Part shown: positions 18,527 through 27,073 of the stretch, piece by piece
How positions within the stretch are numbered: position 1 is the stretch's first letter
How the letters are laid out: each line of letters begins with the position of its first letter
Assembly (NCBI GenBank): GCA_021204405.1
Contig: JAJPZJ010000002.1
Coordinates: 1-42,352, forward strand
DNA from: Tannerellaceae bacterium
GTDB lineage: Bacteria > Bacteroidota > Bacteroidia > Bacteroidales > Tannerellaceae
Direction: 5' to 3'
Length of the DNA stretch: 42,352 nucleotides
Notes under the pieces: model-generated
Database searches by the model: none
Seen by the model: only the letters and a program-made list of their open reading frames with translations
What the model was told of the DNA's origin: nothing
Translations under genes and position numbers: made by a program

Positions 18527-19902
18527 ATGAAGAAAAGTATTGTAATGGCGGCTATATGCCTGCTACCTGCCTCCTATGCGACAGCAGAAGGATACCAGGT
18601 AAACGCACAAAGTACTAAGCAATCGGGTATGGGACACGTAGGAGCGGCTATGAAGCTGGAAGCAGAAAGTATGCACTTCAACCCTGCCGGTTTAGGATTT
18701 ATGGATAAAACGATTGACCTCTCGGCCGGGGTATCAGCAGTATTTGCCAAAGCCAGCCTTACCATCGATGGCAATAAATACAAATCCGATAATGATCCGA
18801 GCACCCCACTATATGTATATGCAGGATTCAAAATATACGATAATCTTTCGGGAGGGATTAGCTTCAATACTCCTTATGGAAGTGCTATGAACTGGGGAAT
18901 TAACTGGCCGGGTTCTAACCTGGTACAGGATATTGCCTTAAAGGCCTACTCCATCCAGCCCGCTATTTCATACAAAATGTTTGACCGCCTGAGTATCGGT
19001 GCGGGACTGATGGTCATGTTCGGCGACTTTTCCCTGAGCCGTTCGCTGATTGGTGCCGGCGACCTGGAAAGCTTGCGTGCAGTAGCTACCATCTTACCGG
19101 ATTATGGTGTTGAATATGATTTAACCACTAAATTGGATAATTATAAAGATATAGCAGCAGCCTCTGCTACCCTTTCCGGAAATACAAGTGTAAAAGTGGG
19201 CTACAACCTGGGAGCCATGCTGGATGTAACCGATAAAATAACCCTGGGAGTCTCCTATCGTTCCAAAGTAAAAATGCGTGTACCCGAAGGTACGGCAGTA
19301 CTGAACTATGTAAACGAAATGGAAATTAAAGAACTGATTAGTGTGGTCAATCCTTTTTAGGAGAAAAAGCTATCTCCATTCCTCCACTTGATATGGGAAC
19401 ATTCGATGCCTTCCTGCCTCTTCCCGCTAACTGGAATGTAGGTATCAGCTACCAGCCTGCCGATCAATGGATCGTATCGGGAGAAGTACAATTTGTAGGA
19501 TGGGGTGCTTACAAAACCCTTAATATCCAGTTCTCGCAGGAAGTATTGGATGGCTATAGTATCGATGCACCCAAAGAATATAAAAACTTACGCATCTACT
19601 GCCTGGGTGCCCAATATGCAGCCACCAACCGTTTCGACCTGCATTTAGGAGCCTATCTGGATGAATCGCCCGTAAAGAGTGATTACCTGAATCCCGAAAC
19701 TCCCAGTATGAACAAACTGGGTATTACGGCCGGTTTCAGTTTCCGTCCGTTAGAATATTTCTCCGTAGATGTAGCATTAGCCTATGTAACAGGCTTCGGA
19801 CGCGACGGTTCCTATACCGACCAGTTAAGTGGTATCGAATTTGGCGGCCATTATAAGGTGAATGCTTTCACCCCATCCGTAGGTGTATCTTATGCTTTTT
19901 AA
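18527..19902 (+). pseudogene. OmpP1/FadL-family outer membrane protein, frameshifted
   Basis: Signal peptide (to ATAEG), then the FadL/OmpP1 hallmark GYQVNAQSTKQSGMGHVGAA and HFNPAGLGFM, followed by beta-barrel strands and the aromatic end VSYAF. Restored length is about 458 residues. Family members are outer-membrane barrels for hydrophobic substrates. The frame ends at 19360 (VVNPF, stop TAG). Adding one T to the T5 run at 19354-19358 continues as PFLGEKAISIPPLDMGTFDAF into the fragment annotated from 19393. Stand-alone gene with a terminator-like hairpin behind it. Confidence 0.8.
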
Positions 19903-19928
19903 TAAATAAATTCAATATGTGACTATTA

Positions 19929-19967
19929 AGAGGGATGGCTCCTGTGAAGAAGCTGTCCTTCTGTTTT
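19929..19967 (+). terminator. Terminator after the OmpP1/FadL gene
   Basis: AGAGGGATGGCT (19929-19940) pairs with AGCTGTCCTTCT (19951-19962) using three G-U pairs, followed by GTTTTT. Confidence 0.65.
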
Positions 19968-20265
19968 TGCTACATAAATACTTCTCTTCCAATACTATTT
20001 AAGCCTTACCACGTTTAATAGTTAAATTAACGGTTTTCATGCATGAACAATCCGTATCTGATTCCTGTTACATATCTGGTAGCAATACCTTCCTAAACCG
20101 GCTAACTAACTGTAAATTGATGAATTATTCTTTTATTTACTACTTTTTGTATTTTTTAGGCCGGAAAGGAAGGAAATCTGCAATTCAGGGAAATAAAGAA
20201 GTGAAATTGACCAATCGGATATCAATTATAAATTGCATCTTTGTAAAAACCTTTAAAAAAGAAAT

Positions 20266-20565
20266 ATGATGAGAGTTGCGTTAGTATTAAAACAAGACAA
20301 GCAAGAGGAGGTTGAAAATACACAAAAGGTAGTAGTTTTCACAGTACAGGAAAACAAAGTAGTAGGAGTTGAGAATGAGACAGTAGATACCGCGAAGGAA
20401 GGACATCTGTCATTATGGGCCCTGACAAAAAAAGTAAATGAGATCTATATGCCGGCCATTACCGAAAGCCTACAGAAATTGTTCCATGCAATTGATGTTA
20501 CCTTGATGAGCTATGAAGATATGGCTGAGAGCAGGATTTTCAGGAACTATTTAGTTAACTATTAA
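20266..20565 (+). CDS. Small hypothetical protein
   Basis: A 99-residue protein (start MMRVALVLKQ). The opening strand and VVVFTVQENKVVGVEN distantly recall NifX/NifB-type iron-molybdenum cofactor binding domains (MRIALV, FxVxxGKVV), and NEIYMPAITESLQKLF could be the matching helix, but the conserved histidine segment is missing and the similarity is weak. Function not assigned. AT-rich leader; the preceding 360 bases (19903-20265) hold only a terminator and presumably the promoter. A shared terminator separates it from guaB. Confidence 0.6.
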   Translation: MMRVALVLKQDKQEEVENTQKVVVFTVQENKVVGVENETVDTAKEGHLSLWALTKKVNEIYMPAITESLQKLFHAIDVTLMSYEDMAESRIFRNYLVNY

Positions 20566-20585
20566 TTAATTAAAAAAACGGATAC

Positions 20586-20625
20586 AAAAAAAGCGGTTAC
20601 CCTGATAAAGTAACCGCTTTTTTTT
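20586..20625. terminator. Bidirectional terminator
   Basis: GCGGTTAC (20593-20600) and GTAACCGC (20610-20617) form a perfect stem flanked by A7 and T8, so it serves both the small hypothetical gene and the convergent guaB. Confidence 0.92.
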
Positions 20626-20645
20626 ATAATTATTTTCTACTTGCT

Positions 20646-22145
20646 TCACCCTTTGTCTTTCAGGATCACATCATGTGCCCCACCCTCTACAATACTGGTA
20701 GAAGAAACCAATGTGATTTTAGCCGTCTCCTGCAATTGCGGAATAGTAATAGAACCACAACTACACATGGTTGCCTTGATCTTACCCAGGGTAATAGCCA
20801 GGTTATCTTTCATCTTACCGGCATAGGGTACATAACTGTCGACACCCTCTTCAAACTTCAGCGATTCGTTACCACCCATGTCGTAACGCTGCCAGTTCTG
20901 GGCACGGTTAGAACCTTCACCCCAATATTCTTTTACGTAATTGCTACCGATACGCAGTTTCTTGGTAGGCGACTCATCAAAACGGGCAAAATAACGGCCC
21001 ATCATCAGGAAATCAGCCCCCATAGCCAATGCCAGTACCATATGGTAATCGTGTACCAGGCCGCCATCACTACAGATAGGAACATACATACCAGTTTCCT
21101 GCTGATACTCATCACGGGCAGCAGCCACATCAATCAATGCCGTAGCCTGCCCACGGCCAATCCCTTTCTGCTCGCGGGTGATACAGATCGAACCCCCACC
21201 GATACCCACTTTCACAAAGTCGGCTCCGGCTTCAACCAGGTAACGGAAACCTTCACGGTCGACCACATTACCGGCACCTACCCGTACTTTATCGCCATAA
21301 GTAGCTTTGATCCATTGTAATGTTTCATATTGCCACTCCGAATAACCATCTGAAGAGTCGATACACAATACATCCACACCAGCCTCAATCAATGCCGGCA
21401 CACGCTCGCGGTAATCGCGGGTATTGATCCCTGCTCCTGCTAACAGTTTTTTATCTTCGGCAGATAATTCATACGGATTCTCTTTATGGCTATCATAGTC
21501 TTTGCGGAATACAAAATAAACCAGGTTGCCTTCGCTATCGATAATAGGTAGTGAATTCAGCTTACGATCCCAGATCAACTGGTTTGCCTCGCTCAGGGTC
21601 ATACCTACCTTACCGGTTACCAACACATCAAAAGGAGTCATCACCTCTTTTACCTTCTTACCGGCACCATCTTTATCGATCCGGTAATCACGGCTGGTAA
21701 CGATACCCATCAATTTACCGTTAGGGCTTCCGTCATGCGTTACCCCAATCGTAGAGTGACCTGTTTTGTTTACTAAAGCGGTAACATCCGCCAACGTATT
21801 TTCCGGCGTTACATTGGAATCACTTGTTACAAAACCAGCTTTGAACTTCTTTACCTTCCAGACCATCTCTGCCTGGCTTTCAATAGATTGAGAACCAAAA
21901 ATAAAAGACAAACCACCATTGCGTGCCAGTTCAATGGCCAGCTCGGGACCGGAAACCGACTGCATGATCGCAGAAACAAAAGGAATGTTCAGGTTGATCG
22001 CCGCTTTTTCTCCGGCCTTTTTATTGTATTTCACCAGGGGGGTTTGCAAATGAACCTTTGTAGGAATGCATTCTTTGGTTGTTAACCCGGGAATCAGAAG
22101 ATATTCACCAAACGTTCTTGAGACATCGTTTAAATATACAGCCAT
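20646..22145 (-). CDS. guaB: IMP dehydrogenase
   Basis: A 499-residue enzyme oxidising IMP to XMP with NAD, the committed step of guanine nucleotide synthesis in the cytosol. Barrel start [23 protein letters not shown]-pair insert at about residues 100-215 (TSRDYR, NSLPIID); catalytic loop [17 protein letters not shown] with Cys321; phosphate-site CSDGG; flap region [18 protein letters not shown]. The sequence is intact. A TAnnTTTG element lies 33 bases upstream. Confidence 0.93.
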   Translation of the reverse strand: MAVYLNDVSRTFGEYLLIPGLTTKECIPTKVHLQTPLVKYNKKAGEKAAINLNIPFVSAIMQSVSGPELAIELARNGGLSFIFGSQSIESQAEMVWKVKKFKAGFVTSDSNVTPENTLADVTALVNKTGHSTIGVTHDGSPNGKLMGIVTSRDYRIDKDGAGKKVKEVMTPFDVLVTGKVGMTLSEANQLIWDRKLNSLPIIDSEGNLVYFVFRKDYDSHKENPYELSAEDKKLLAGAGINTRDYRERVPALIEAGVDVLCIDSSDGYSEWQYETLQWIKATYGDKVRVGAGNVVDREGFRYLVEAGADFVKVGIGGGSICITREQKGIGRGQATALIDVAAARDEYQQETGMYVPICSDGGLVHDYHMVLALAMGADFLMMGRYFARFDESPTKKLRIGSNYVKEYWGEGSNRAQNWQRYDMGGNESLKFEEGVDSYVPYAGKMKDNLAITLGKIKATMCSCGSITIPQLQETAKITLVSSTSIVEGGAHDVILKDKG

Positions 22146-22177
22146 ATATTCTATAGTATTAACTGAAAATTAATGTG

Positions 22178-22185
22178 CAAAGGTA
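22178..22185 (-). promoter_or_regulatory. Putative -7 element for guaB
   Basis: On the minus strand this reads TACCTTTG, an exact match to the Bacteroidetes -7 consensus TAnnTTTG, 33 bases before the guaB ATG. No clear TTTG -33 box was found at the right distance. Confidence 0.5.
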
Positions 22186-22327
22186 GTTATTTCTATCGAG
22201 CCGGAATATTTTTACTTCGAAATTCATATAAAATTAACAAACCTGACCGATTGTCAACAGAGAGCCACAGAGAAGAAAACTTTACATCCCGGTTAACTGT
22301 TTTGTTTCATATATCAAAATACAGACT

Positions 22328-23024
22328 ATGAAAATAACAGTAGACAAGGCCCACTCCCGTGGCTACAGGCAACATGGCTGGTTAAAAACTTATCACACCT
22401 TCAGCTTTGCCGATTACTATAATCCGAAAAAATACAATTCGGGAAATTACGTGTACTCAACGACGATACTGTAGCCCCTTCAAAAGGGTTTGACCTGCAT
22501 CCGCATAAAAATATGGAGGTAATAAGTATTCCTTTGAAAGGGGAATTACGGCATGGCGACTCGATCCATAACACGGAAGTGATCAGGCCGGGCCAGATCC
22601 AGGTGATGAGTGCCGGAACAGGCATCTACCATAGCGAATTCAATGCGAGTGATATCTATCCGGTTGAATTTCTGCAAATATGGGTACTGCCACAAACAGA
22701 AAATATCTCCCCCCCCAATATAAAAGTTATAATATACAACCCAATAAGCTGGCCTTAATCATCTCGCCCGACGGCAATGCCCCGGCCCATATCAACCAGG
22801 AGGCCTGGTTCTCATTAGGAAGCCTGGAAGCCGGATATGTAGAAAAATACACTTTTTATGGTGACAATACAGGCGTATACATATTTATTATAGAAGGCGA
22901 AGTAGAGATCAACAACACCGTACTCTCACGGCGCGACGGAGCCGGCATTACCGAAACCTGCACACTCCTGATAGAGGTATTGAAAAAGGCTAACGTGCTG
23001 ATTATGGAAGTAGCCATGGAATAA
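22328..23024 (+). pseudogene. Pirin-family protein, frameshifted twice
   Basis: A pirin-like cupin of about 232 residues when restored: GWLKTYHTFSFADYYNP, metal-site region GFDLHPHKNMEVISIPLKG, then HGDSIHNTEVIRPGQIQVMSAGTGI-type residues, EFLQIWVLP, and a C-terminal cupin (YIFIIEGEVEIN). Lesions: a missing T at 22438-22439 (TTT would give NFGKLRVLNDD, as in the family) and a C8 run at 22709-22716 (C6 gives ENISPQYKSYN). Fragments: 22328 to a stop near 22474, 22513-22758 and 22680-23024. Some pirins dioxygenate quercetin; the role here is unknown and activity is probably lost unless the indels are errors. Confidence 0.78.
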
Positions 23025-23276
23025 AAGCGGGTTTAAGCATACTTTTATGTTAATTAATGTCCATCAAAACGCATAAAGCATAAAATACAGATAATAAAGA
23101 CACTTTTATGCCGGTATTCCAATTATTACCTCTATCTTTGACACAGTAAACAAAAGAGTTTTTTGTTCTTTATCTTCAATAGATATTTCTTGATTTATTA
23201 AGTCTTCTCCATAGTTGAAATCGATCTTCTCACTCCTTGTTTTAAATCAAATATTAATTTTTTAGTTTTTTAGTTT

Positions 23277-23528
23277 ATGAACATTTACATTGGAAATCTC
23301 CATTATGGAGTGAAAGAAAATGATTTGAAAGAAATCATGGAAGAATACGGAGTTGTTAACTCAACAAAGTTAATTATTGATCGGAATACTGGCAGATCTA
23401 AAGGTTTTGGATTTGTAGAAATGGAAAACGACAACGAAGCAGGCAACGCAATCAATTCATTAAACGGTGCTGATCTGGAAGGACGCACAATGGTTGTGAA
23501 AGAAGCAACACCACGCGCATCTTATTGA
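23277..23528 (+). CDS. RNA-binding protein, single RRM
   Basis: An 83-residue protein made of one RNA recognition motif: RNP2 IYIGNL (residues 3-8) and RNP1 KGFGFVEM (42-49), with a short basic tail. Common in Bacteroidetes, where such proteins are small RNA chaperone candidates. The 250-base upstream region is AT-rich, suggesting a long 5' leader. Confidence 0.92.
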   Translation: MNIYIGNLHYGVKENDLKEIMEEYGVVNSTKLIIDRNTGRSKGFGFVEMENDNEAGNAINSLNGADLEGRTMVVKEATPRASY

Positions 23529-23543
23529 TCTGACAATAAAGAT

Positions 23544-23589
23544 AAAATAAAAGAGGGGATATTCAATTGAATATCCCCTCTTTTATTTT
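23544..23589. terminator. Perfect 46-bp palindromic bidirectional terminator
   Basis: Two 23-bp arms, perfectly complementary around AATT, with A-rich and T-rich outer ends and GAGGGG/CCCCTC cores. It serves the RRM gene and the convergent peroxiredoxin gene. Confidence 0.92.
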
Positions 23590-23612
23590 ACTAAACCATC
23601 AACCAAATCCAA

Positions 23613-24245
23613 TCAGCTTTCGCTAAGGTAACCTGAAACTCCTTCGTTCGTAGCCTTCATGGCTTTTTTACCTTTTGTCCAGTTAGCAGGACATACCTCA
23701 CCATTTTCTTCAAAATGTTGTAACGCATCTACTACACGGATCGCTTCGTCTACATTTCTTCCCAGTGGAAGGTCGTTAATTACATAATGACGGATTACCC
23801 CTTCTTTATCGATCAGGAATAAACCACGGTAAGCAACCGGAGTACCTACCGACTGAAGGTCGCCGCTTTCACCCGTTTTATATTCGGAAGCCAACACGCC
23901 GTAATTCTGTGAAATAGTTTTCGAAAAGTCGGAAACAATCGGATAAGTAACACCCTGTATCCCCTCTTTATTCTTCTCCTGGTTTAACCACGTGAAGTGC
24001 GAATATTCAGAGTCTACCGAACAACCTACTACCGCTACATTCCTTTTTTCAAACTCCGCCAGTTTTTCCTGGAAAGCATGCAGCTCCGTAGGACACACAA
24101 AAGTAAAGTCCATTGGATAAAAGAATAAAATTACATACTTATTCCCCACATACTGCTCCAATGAAAAATCCTGTACAATCTCTTTGCCATTAACCACAGC
24201 CGGTGCACTGAATACCGGCGCCTTTTTACCTATTAAAGCTCTCAT
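23613..24245 (-). CDS. Typical 2-Cys peroxiredoxin (AhpC/Prx family)
   Basis: A 210-residue cytosolic peroxidase reducing hydrogen peroxide and organic peroxides. Peroxidatic Cys51 in DFTFVCPTE, resolving Cys185 in GEVCPANW, thioredoxin-fold strands (VILFFYPMD, VVGCSVDSEY). Length fits the Prx1 subfamily. No AhpF is adjacent, so reduction probably depends on thioredoxin or a distant AhpF. A -7 element is visible upstream. Confidence 0.92.
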   Translation of the reverse strand: MRALIGKKAPVFSAPAVVNGKEIVQDFSLEQYVGNKYVILFFYPMDFTFVCPTELHAFQEKLAEFEKRNVAVVGCSVDSEYSHFTWLNQEKNKEGIQGVTYPIVSDFSKTISQNYGVLASEYKTGESGDLQSVGTPVAYRGLFLIDKEGVIRHYVINDLPLGRNVDEAIRVVDALQHFEENGEVCPANWTKGKKAMKATNEGVSGYLSES

Positions 24246-24289
24246 ATACTTACAAATTATTTATAACATTTTTATCTATTAATACAACA

Positions 24290-24297
24290 CAAAAGTA
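24290..24297 (-). promoter_or_regulatory. Putative -7 element for the peroxiredoxin gene
   Basis: On the minus strand it reads TACTTTTG (TAnnTTTG), about 45 bases before the ATG at 24245. Confidence 0.5.
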
Positions 24298-24610
24298 AAA
24301 GATAAGTTTGAAGCAGTTAATAACATTTCAATGGATAATTTTTATCTATTGATAGACCCTTTCTATAAAACACCTCCCGAAAACTGGAAAAAACAACCCA
24401 AAACCTGCATAAAACACTGATTTTAATACTTTTCTAATTACTTTTTAATTGCACGGTAAAATAAAATGAATACTTTTATATCGTTAAACCCAAGGTTTAC
24501 TTTGTCGGCTATTCTTTACTATTCGTAAGTATAGCAATACAATTGAATCAAACAAGACCATTTTCATTGTTAAACTATATAACTCCTGCTTTATCGTACA
24601 TGCAGGAGTG

Positions 24611-24668
24611 AATACACATGAATTTAATATCCGTTTTTAAATACACATGAATTTAATATCCGTTTTTA
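24611..24668. repeat. 29-bp exact tandem duplication
   Basis: Copies at 24611-24639 and 24640-24668 begin AATACACATGAATTTAATAT. A hairpin ACTCCTGC/GCAGGAGT (24582-24609) lies directly before it, and a small open frame with a strong ribosome binding site follows. Confidence 0.92.
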
Positions 24669-24705
24669 TTGGTAACAATTAATTAAGAAGAGGAGGAAGT
24701 AAAGG

Positions 24706-24774
24706 ATGAAAAGATTTCTTATCGTTGTGAATTTAGTATTTTTGTTAGGTTTATTACTGGTAATTTTTAGCTGA
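24706..24774 (+). CDS. Possible 22-residue hydrophobic membrane peptide
   Basis: The ATG is preceded by AGGAGG (24691-24696), a rare true Shine-Dalgarno sequence in a group that mostly lacks them. The peptide starts MKRFLIVVNLVFLLG, is almost wholly hydrophobic after two basic residues and ends in IFS, i.e. one membrane segment. Size and character resemble type I toxin peptides such as Ibs, but similarity is only physical. A leader hairpin and a 29-bp tandem repeat precede it, and a very strong hairpin terminator follows at 24861, so it is a plausible independent transcript. No antisense RNA can be shown. Confidence 0.4.
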   Translation: MKRFLIVVNLVFLLGLLLVIFS

Positions 24775-24860
24775 TTGACCCGTTTGTATAGTCATTTTTG
24801 CTTTTACCTGTAATTTACACCAAAAAAGTAACTGTGAGAGTTACCAAAAACCTGAACTTC

Positions 24861-24930
24861 ATACAACAGGGAGAAGTATCCCGGCCATAGCTAAAGCAGG
24901 CCGGCAAATACTTCTCCCTGTTGTATTTTA
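24861..24930 (+). terminator. Very strong hairpin terminator
   Basis: A perfect 19-bp outer stem (ATACAACAGGGAGAAGTAT with its complement at 24908-24926) and an inner CCGGCC/GGCCGG stem are followed by TTTTA. It would end a transcript from the small peptide region. A smaller hairpin GTAACT/AGTTAC lies at about 24828-24844. Confidence 0.75.
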
Positions 24931-25140
24931 CTAATCCTTTTCGAAACATACACTATTAAAAGTTAAGGAATAAATTAAAAATCCCATCTTTTAATCTTCA
25001 AAAAAATTAGCAATCGAAAATCGCCCTGGTCCAATAGCTGGATACCTTAATAAAAGAATTTTCAACGGGAATCCATGTTATCAAGAGTAGCCTACCTAAT
25101 CCTAATACTATCTGGAATAAAATAAAATTTATCGACTATA

Positions 25141-25537
25141 ATGAATAAATCCCCGGAGGGGATTTTAGCAATAGCCCAACGGATGAGCCCAAAGGCGATT
25201 CCTTGGGTAAAATATCATTATTACATAACCTTGCAGAGGTTGCCTATTCCTAAAAACCTTCCTATCTTTAACGCCATAATAACCAAAAACCAAAACCACA
25301 TTCTTATGGCTCAATCCTTATCTTTAATGTACATCCATCTTATTTTTCACATTAAAACTGATTCCCGGTCAATCCACAGTTTGTTATTGAAAAGTTCCGG
25401 TATCGATTACAACGGGGATTACCTGTGGAATGATTAGTCAGGAAACCTCTGCAAGGTTGTGTGAGAGAAACCTACTACCCAGGGTACCGCCTGCGGCTTA
25501 ACCCTGGGCTATTGATAAATCCCCAGCGGGGATTGTC
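25141..25537. repeat. Foldback intergenic repeat element
   Basis: Outer imperfect arms (AATAAATCCCCGGAGGGGATT at the left; ATAAATCCCCAGCGGGGATT at right, inverted) and a perfect inner pair, AACCTTGCAGAGGTT (25227-25241) with its complement at 25444-25458, enclose about 200 bases. No protein of note is encoded; a 98-codon frame starting at 25141 lies entirely in it and has no leader. Same style as the element before the apgM-like gene. Confidence 0.7.
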
Positions 25538-25641
25538 AGGTCAGTCTACCTTTACTTATATCCCGGCGGGAACTGCTTTCACATCTATATATTATATAAA
25601 TATACCCTATTTATGGTATTTCCCGTAACAAATAATCCCTC

Positions 25642-25649
25642 TACTTTTG
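25642..25649 (+). promoter_or_regulatory. Putative -7 element for cysK
   Basis: TACTTTTG matches TAnnTTTG and lies 31 bases before the cysK ATG. Confidence 0.5.
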
Positions 25650-25680
25650 TTGTATAATTAAAAACATAACAATTTACAAT

Positions 25681-26628
25681 ATGGCACGTATCGCAAAAAA
25701 ACTAACAGATTTAGTAGGGAACACGCCCCTGCTCGAGTTCTCCAATTACAATGCAAGTAAAGAACTGAAAGCCCACCTGATCGGTAAACTCGAATATTTC
25801 AACCCGGCAGGCAGTGTAAAAGACCGTATCGCACTGGCGATGATAGAGGATGCCGAAGAAAAGAACATCCTGCAACCGGGAGCAACCATCATCGAACCCA
25901 CCAGCGGCAATACAGGGGTAGGTCTGGCATTTGTAGCAGCATCGAAAGGATACAAACTGATCCTGACCATGCCTGAAACCATGAGCCTCGAACGACGCAA
26001 CCTACTCAAAGCCCTTGGAGCCACCTTAGTGCTTACTCCGGGAGCCGAAGGCATGAAAGGCGCCATTGCCGAAGCCGAAAGACAACGCGAACAACATCCG
26101 GGTTCGATTATCCTGCAACAGTTCGAAAACCCGGCCAACCCCTCCGTACATATCCGTACCACCGGTCAGGAAATATGGAACGATACCGACGGGAATGTGG
26201 ATATATTCGTAGCCGGTGTAGGCACAGGAGGTACCGTTAGTGGTGTAGGAGCTGCCTTGAAAGCCCATAACCCACATGTAAAGATCGTAGCCGTAGAACC
26301 CAGTGACTCGCCTGTCCTCTCAGGAGGCAAACCCGGCCCACACAAAATACAGGGTATCGGAGCCGGCTTCGTCCCCAAAATATACAACAGCGAAATAGTA
26401 GACGAGATCATCCAGGTATCCAACGATGATGCGATTCGCACTAGCCGTGAACTGGCACAAAAAGAAGGCCTGCTGGTAGGTATTTCATCGGGAGCGGCCA
26501 CCTATGCCGCCACCCAATTAGCCAGACTACCGGAGAATGAAGCAAAAACAATCGTTGTATTGCTACCCGATACAGGCGAAAGATACCTCTCTACCGTATT
26601 ATACGCTTTCGATGAATATCCGTTATAA
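25681..26628 (+). CDS. cysK: Cysteine synthase A (O-acetylserine sulfhydrylase)
   Basis: A 315-residue PLP enzyme making cysteine from O-acetylserine and sulfide. PLP lysine Lys47 in [11 protein letters not shown], substrate loop [13 protein letters not shown], phosphate-binding GVGTGGT, and the C-terminal SSGAATYAA (Ser contacts PLP ring nitrogen). Full length and intact. Own promoter-like element and terminator suggest a monocistronic unit. Confidence 0.95.
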   Translation: MARIAKKLTDLVGNTPLLEFSNYNASKELKAHLIGKLEYFNPAGSVKDRIALAMIEDAEEKNILQPGATIIEPTSGNTGVGLAFVAASKGYKLILTMPETMSLERRNLLKALGATLVLTPGAEGMKGAIAEAERQREQHPGSIILQQFENPANPSVHIRTTGQEIWNDTDGNVDIFVAGVGTGGTVSGVGAALKAHNPHVKIVAVEPSDSPVLSGGKPGPHKIQGIGAGFVPKIYNSEIVDEIIQVSNDDAIRTSRELAQKEGLLVGISSGAATYAATQLARLPENEAKTIVVLLPDTGERYLSTVLYAFDEYPL

Positions 26629-26655
26629 ATAAGCAACCGTACCTAATTAAAGAAT

Positions 26656-26705
26656 AAAGGCTACACACAAACCGGTAATACGTTTACCTTTTGTGCGTAG
26701 CTTTT
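26656..26705 (+). terminator. Terminator after cysK
   Basis: AAAGGCTACACACAAA pairs with TTTTGTGCGTAGCTTTT, with an inner GGTAA/TTACC stem, followed by a T-rich tail. Confidence 0.85.
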
Positions 26706-27073
26706 GTTGTTTTTATAACGTTCTGCTATAAAAATTGCCTTTCTCTGGCAATAAACGTCAATCAAAACAGCCAAAACCATACACATTCTATATACTTTTT
26801 CCTGTTTCCGGTAACTTCTCTTACTAAAATTGCGTTCAATTAAAAAATAATGTGTAATATTGTCGTCTCATAAGAATGTTCACTAGCAAAGAATTAAATG
26901 ATCGCATCTATTGCATACTATACATGGGCATTAATGACCCCCTGGGGGGTATAGATTCTACATAAACAAGTACAGCGGCCACGTCTCTGTTTTGTTGCAA
27001 ACCTTTTGCAATTCTATTTAACCCGGCACAACCGGATCATTTTACCAAACATTACATAAAAAATTATATACCG
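26706..27073 (+). other. Leader region of thrA
   Basis: A 368-base AT-rich spacer. It contains a 29-codon open frame (26876-26965, MFTSKELNDRIY...) without a threonine run, and a short dyad ACCCCC/GGGGGT at 26937-26950 inside that frame. The repeat TTGCAAACCTTTTGCAA lies near 26995. No known riboswitch or attenuator was recognised. Confidence 0.35.

Noticed and set aside
20039-20269. A 76-codon frame before the small hypothetical gene
   Set aside because: Low-complexity and AT-driven, overlapping the start of the real gene; no coding signs.
25141-25437. A 98-codon frame after the strong terminator
   Set aside because: It coincides with the foldback repeat, whose arms are non-coding.
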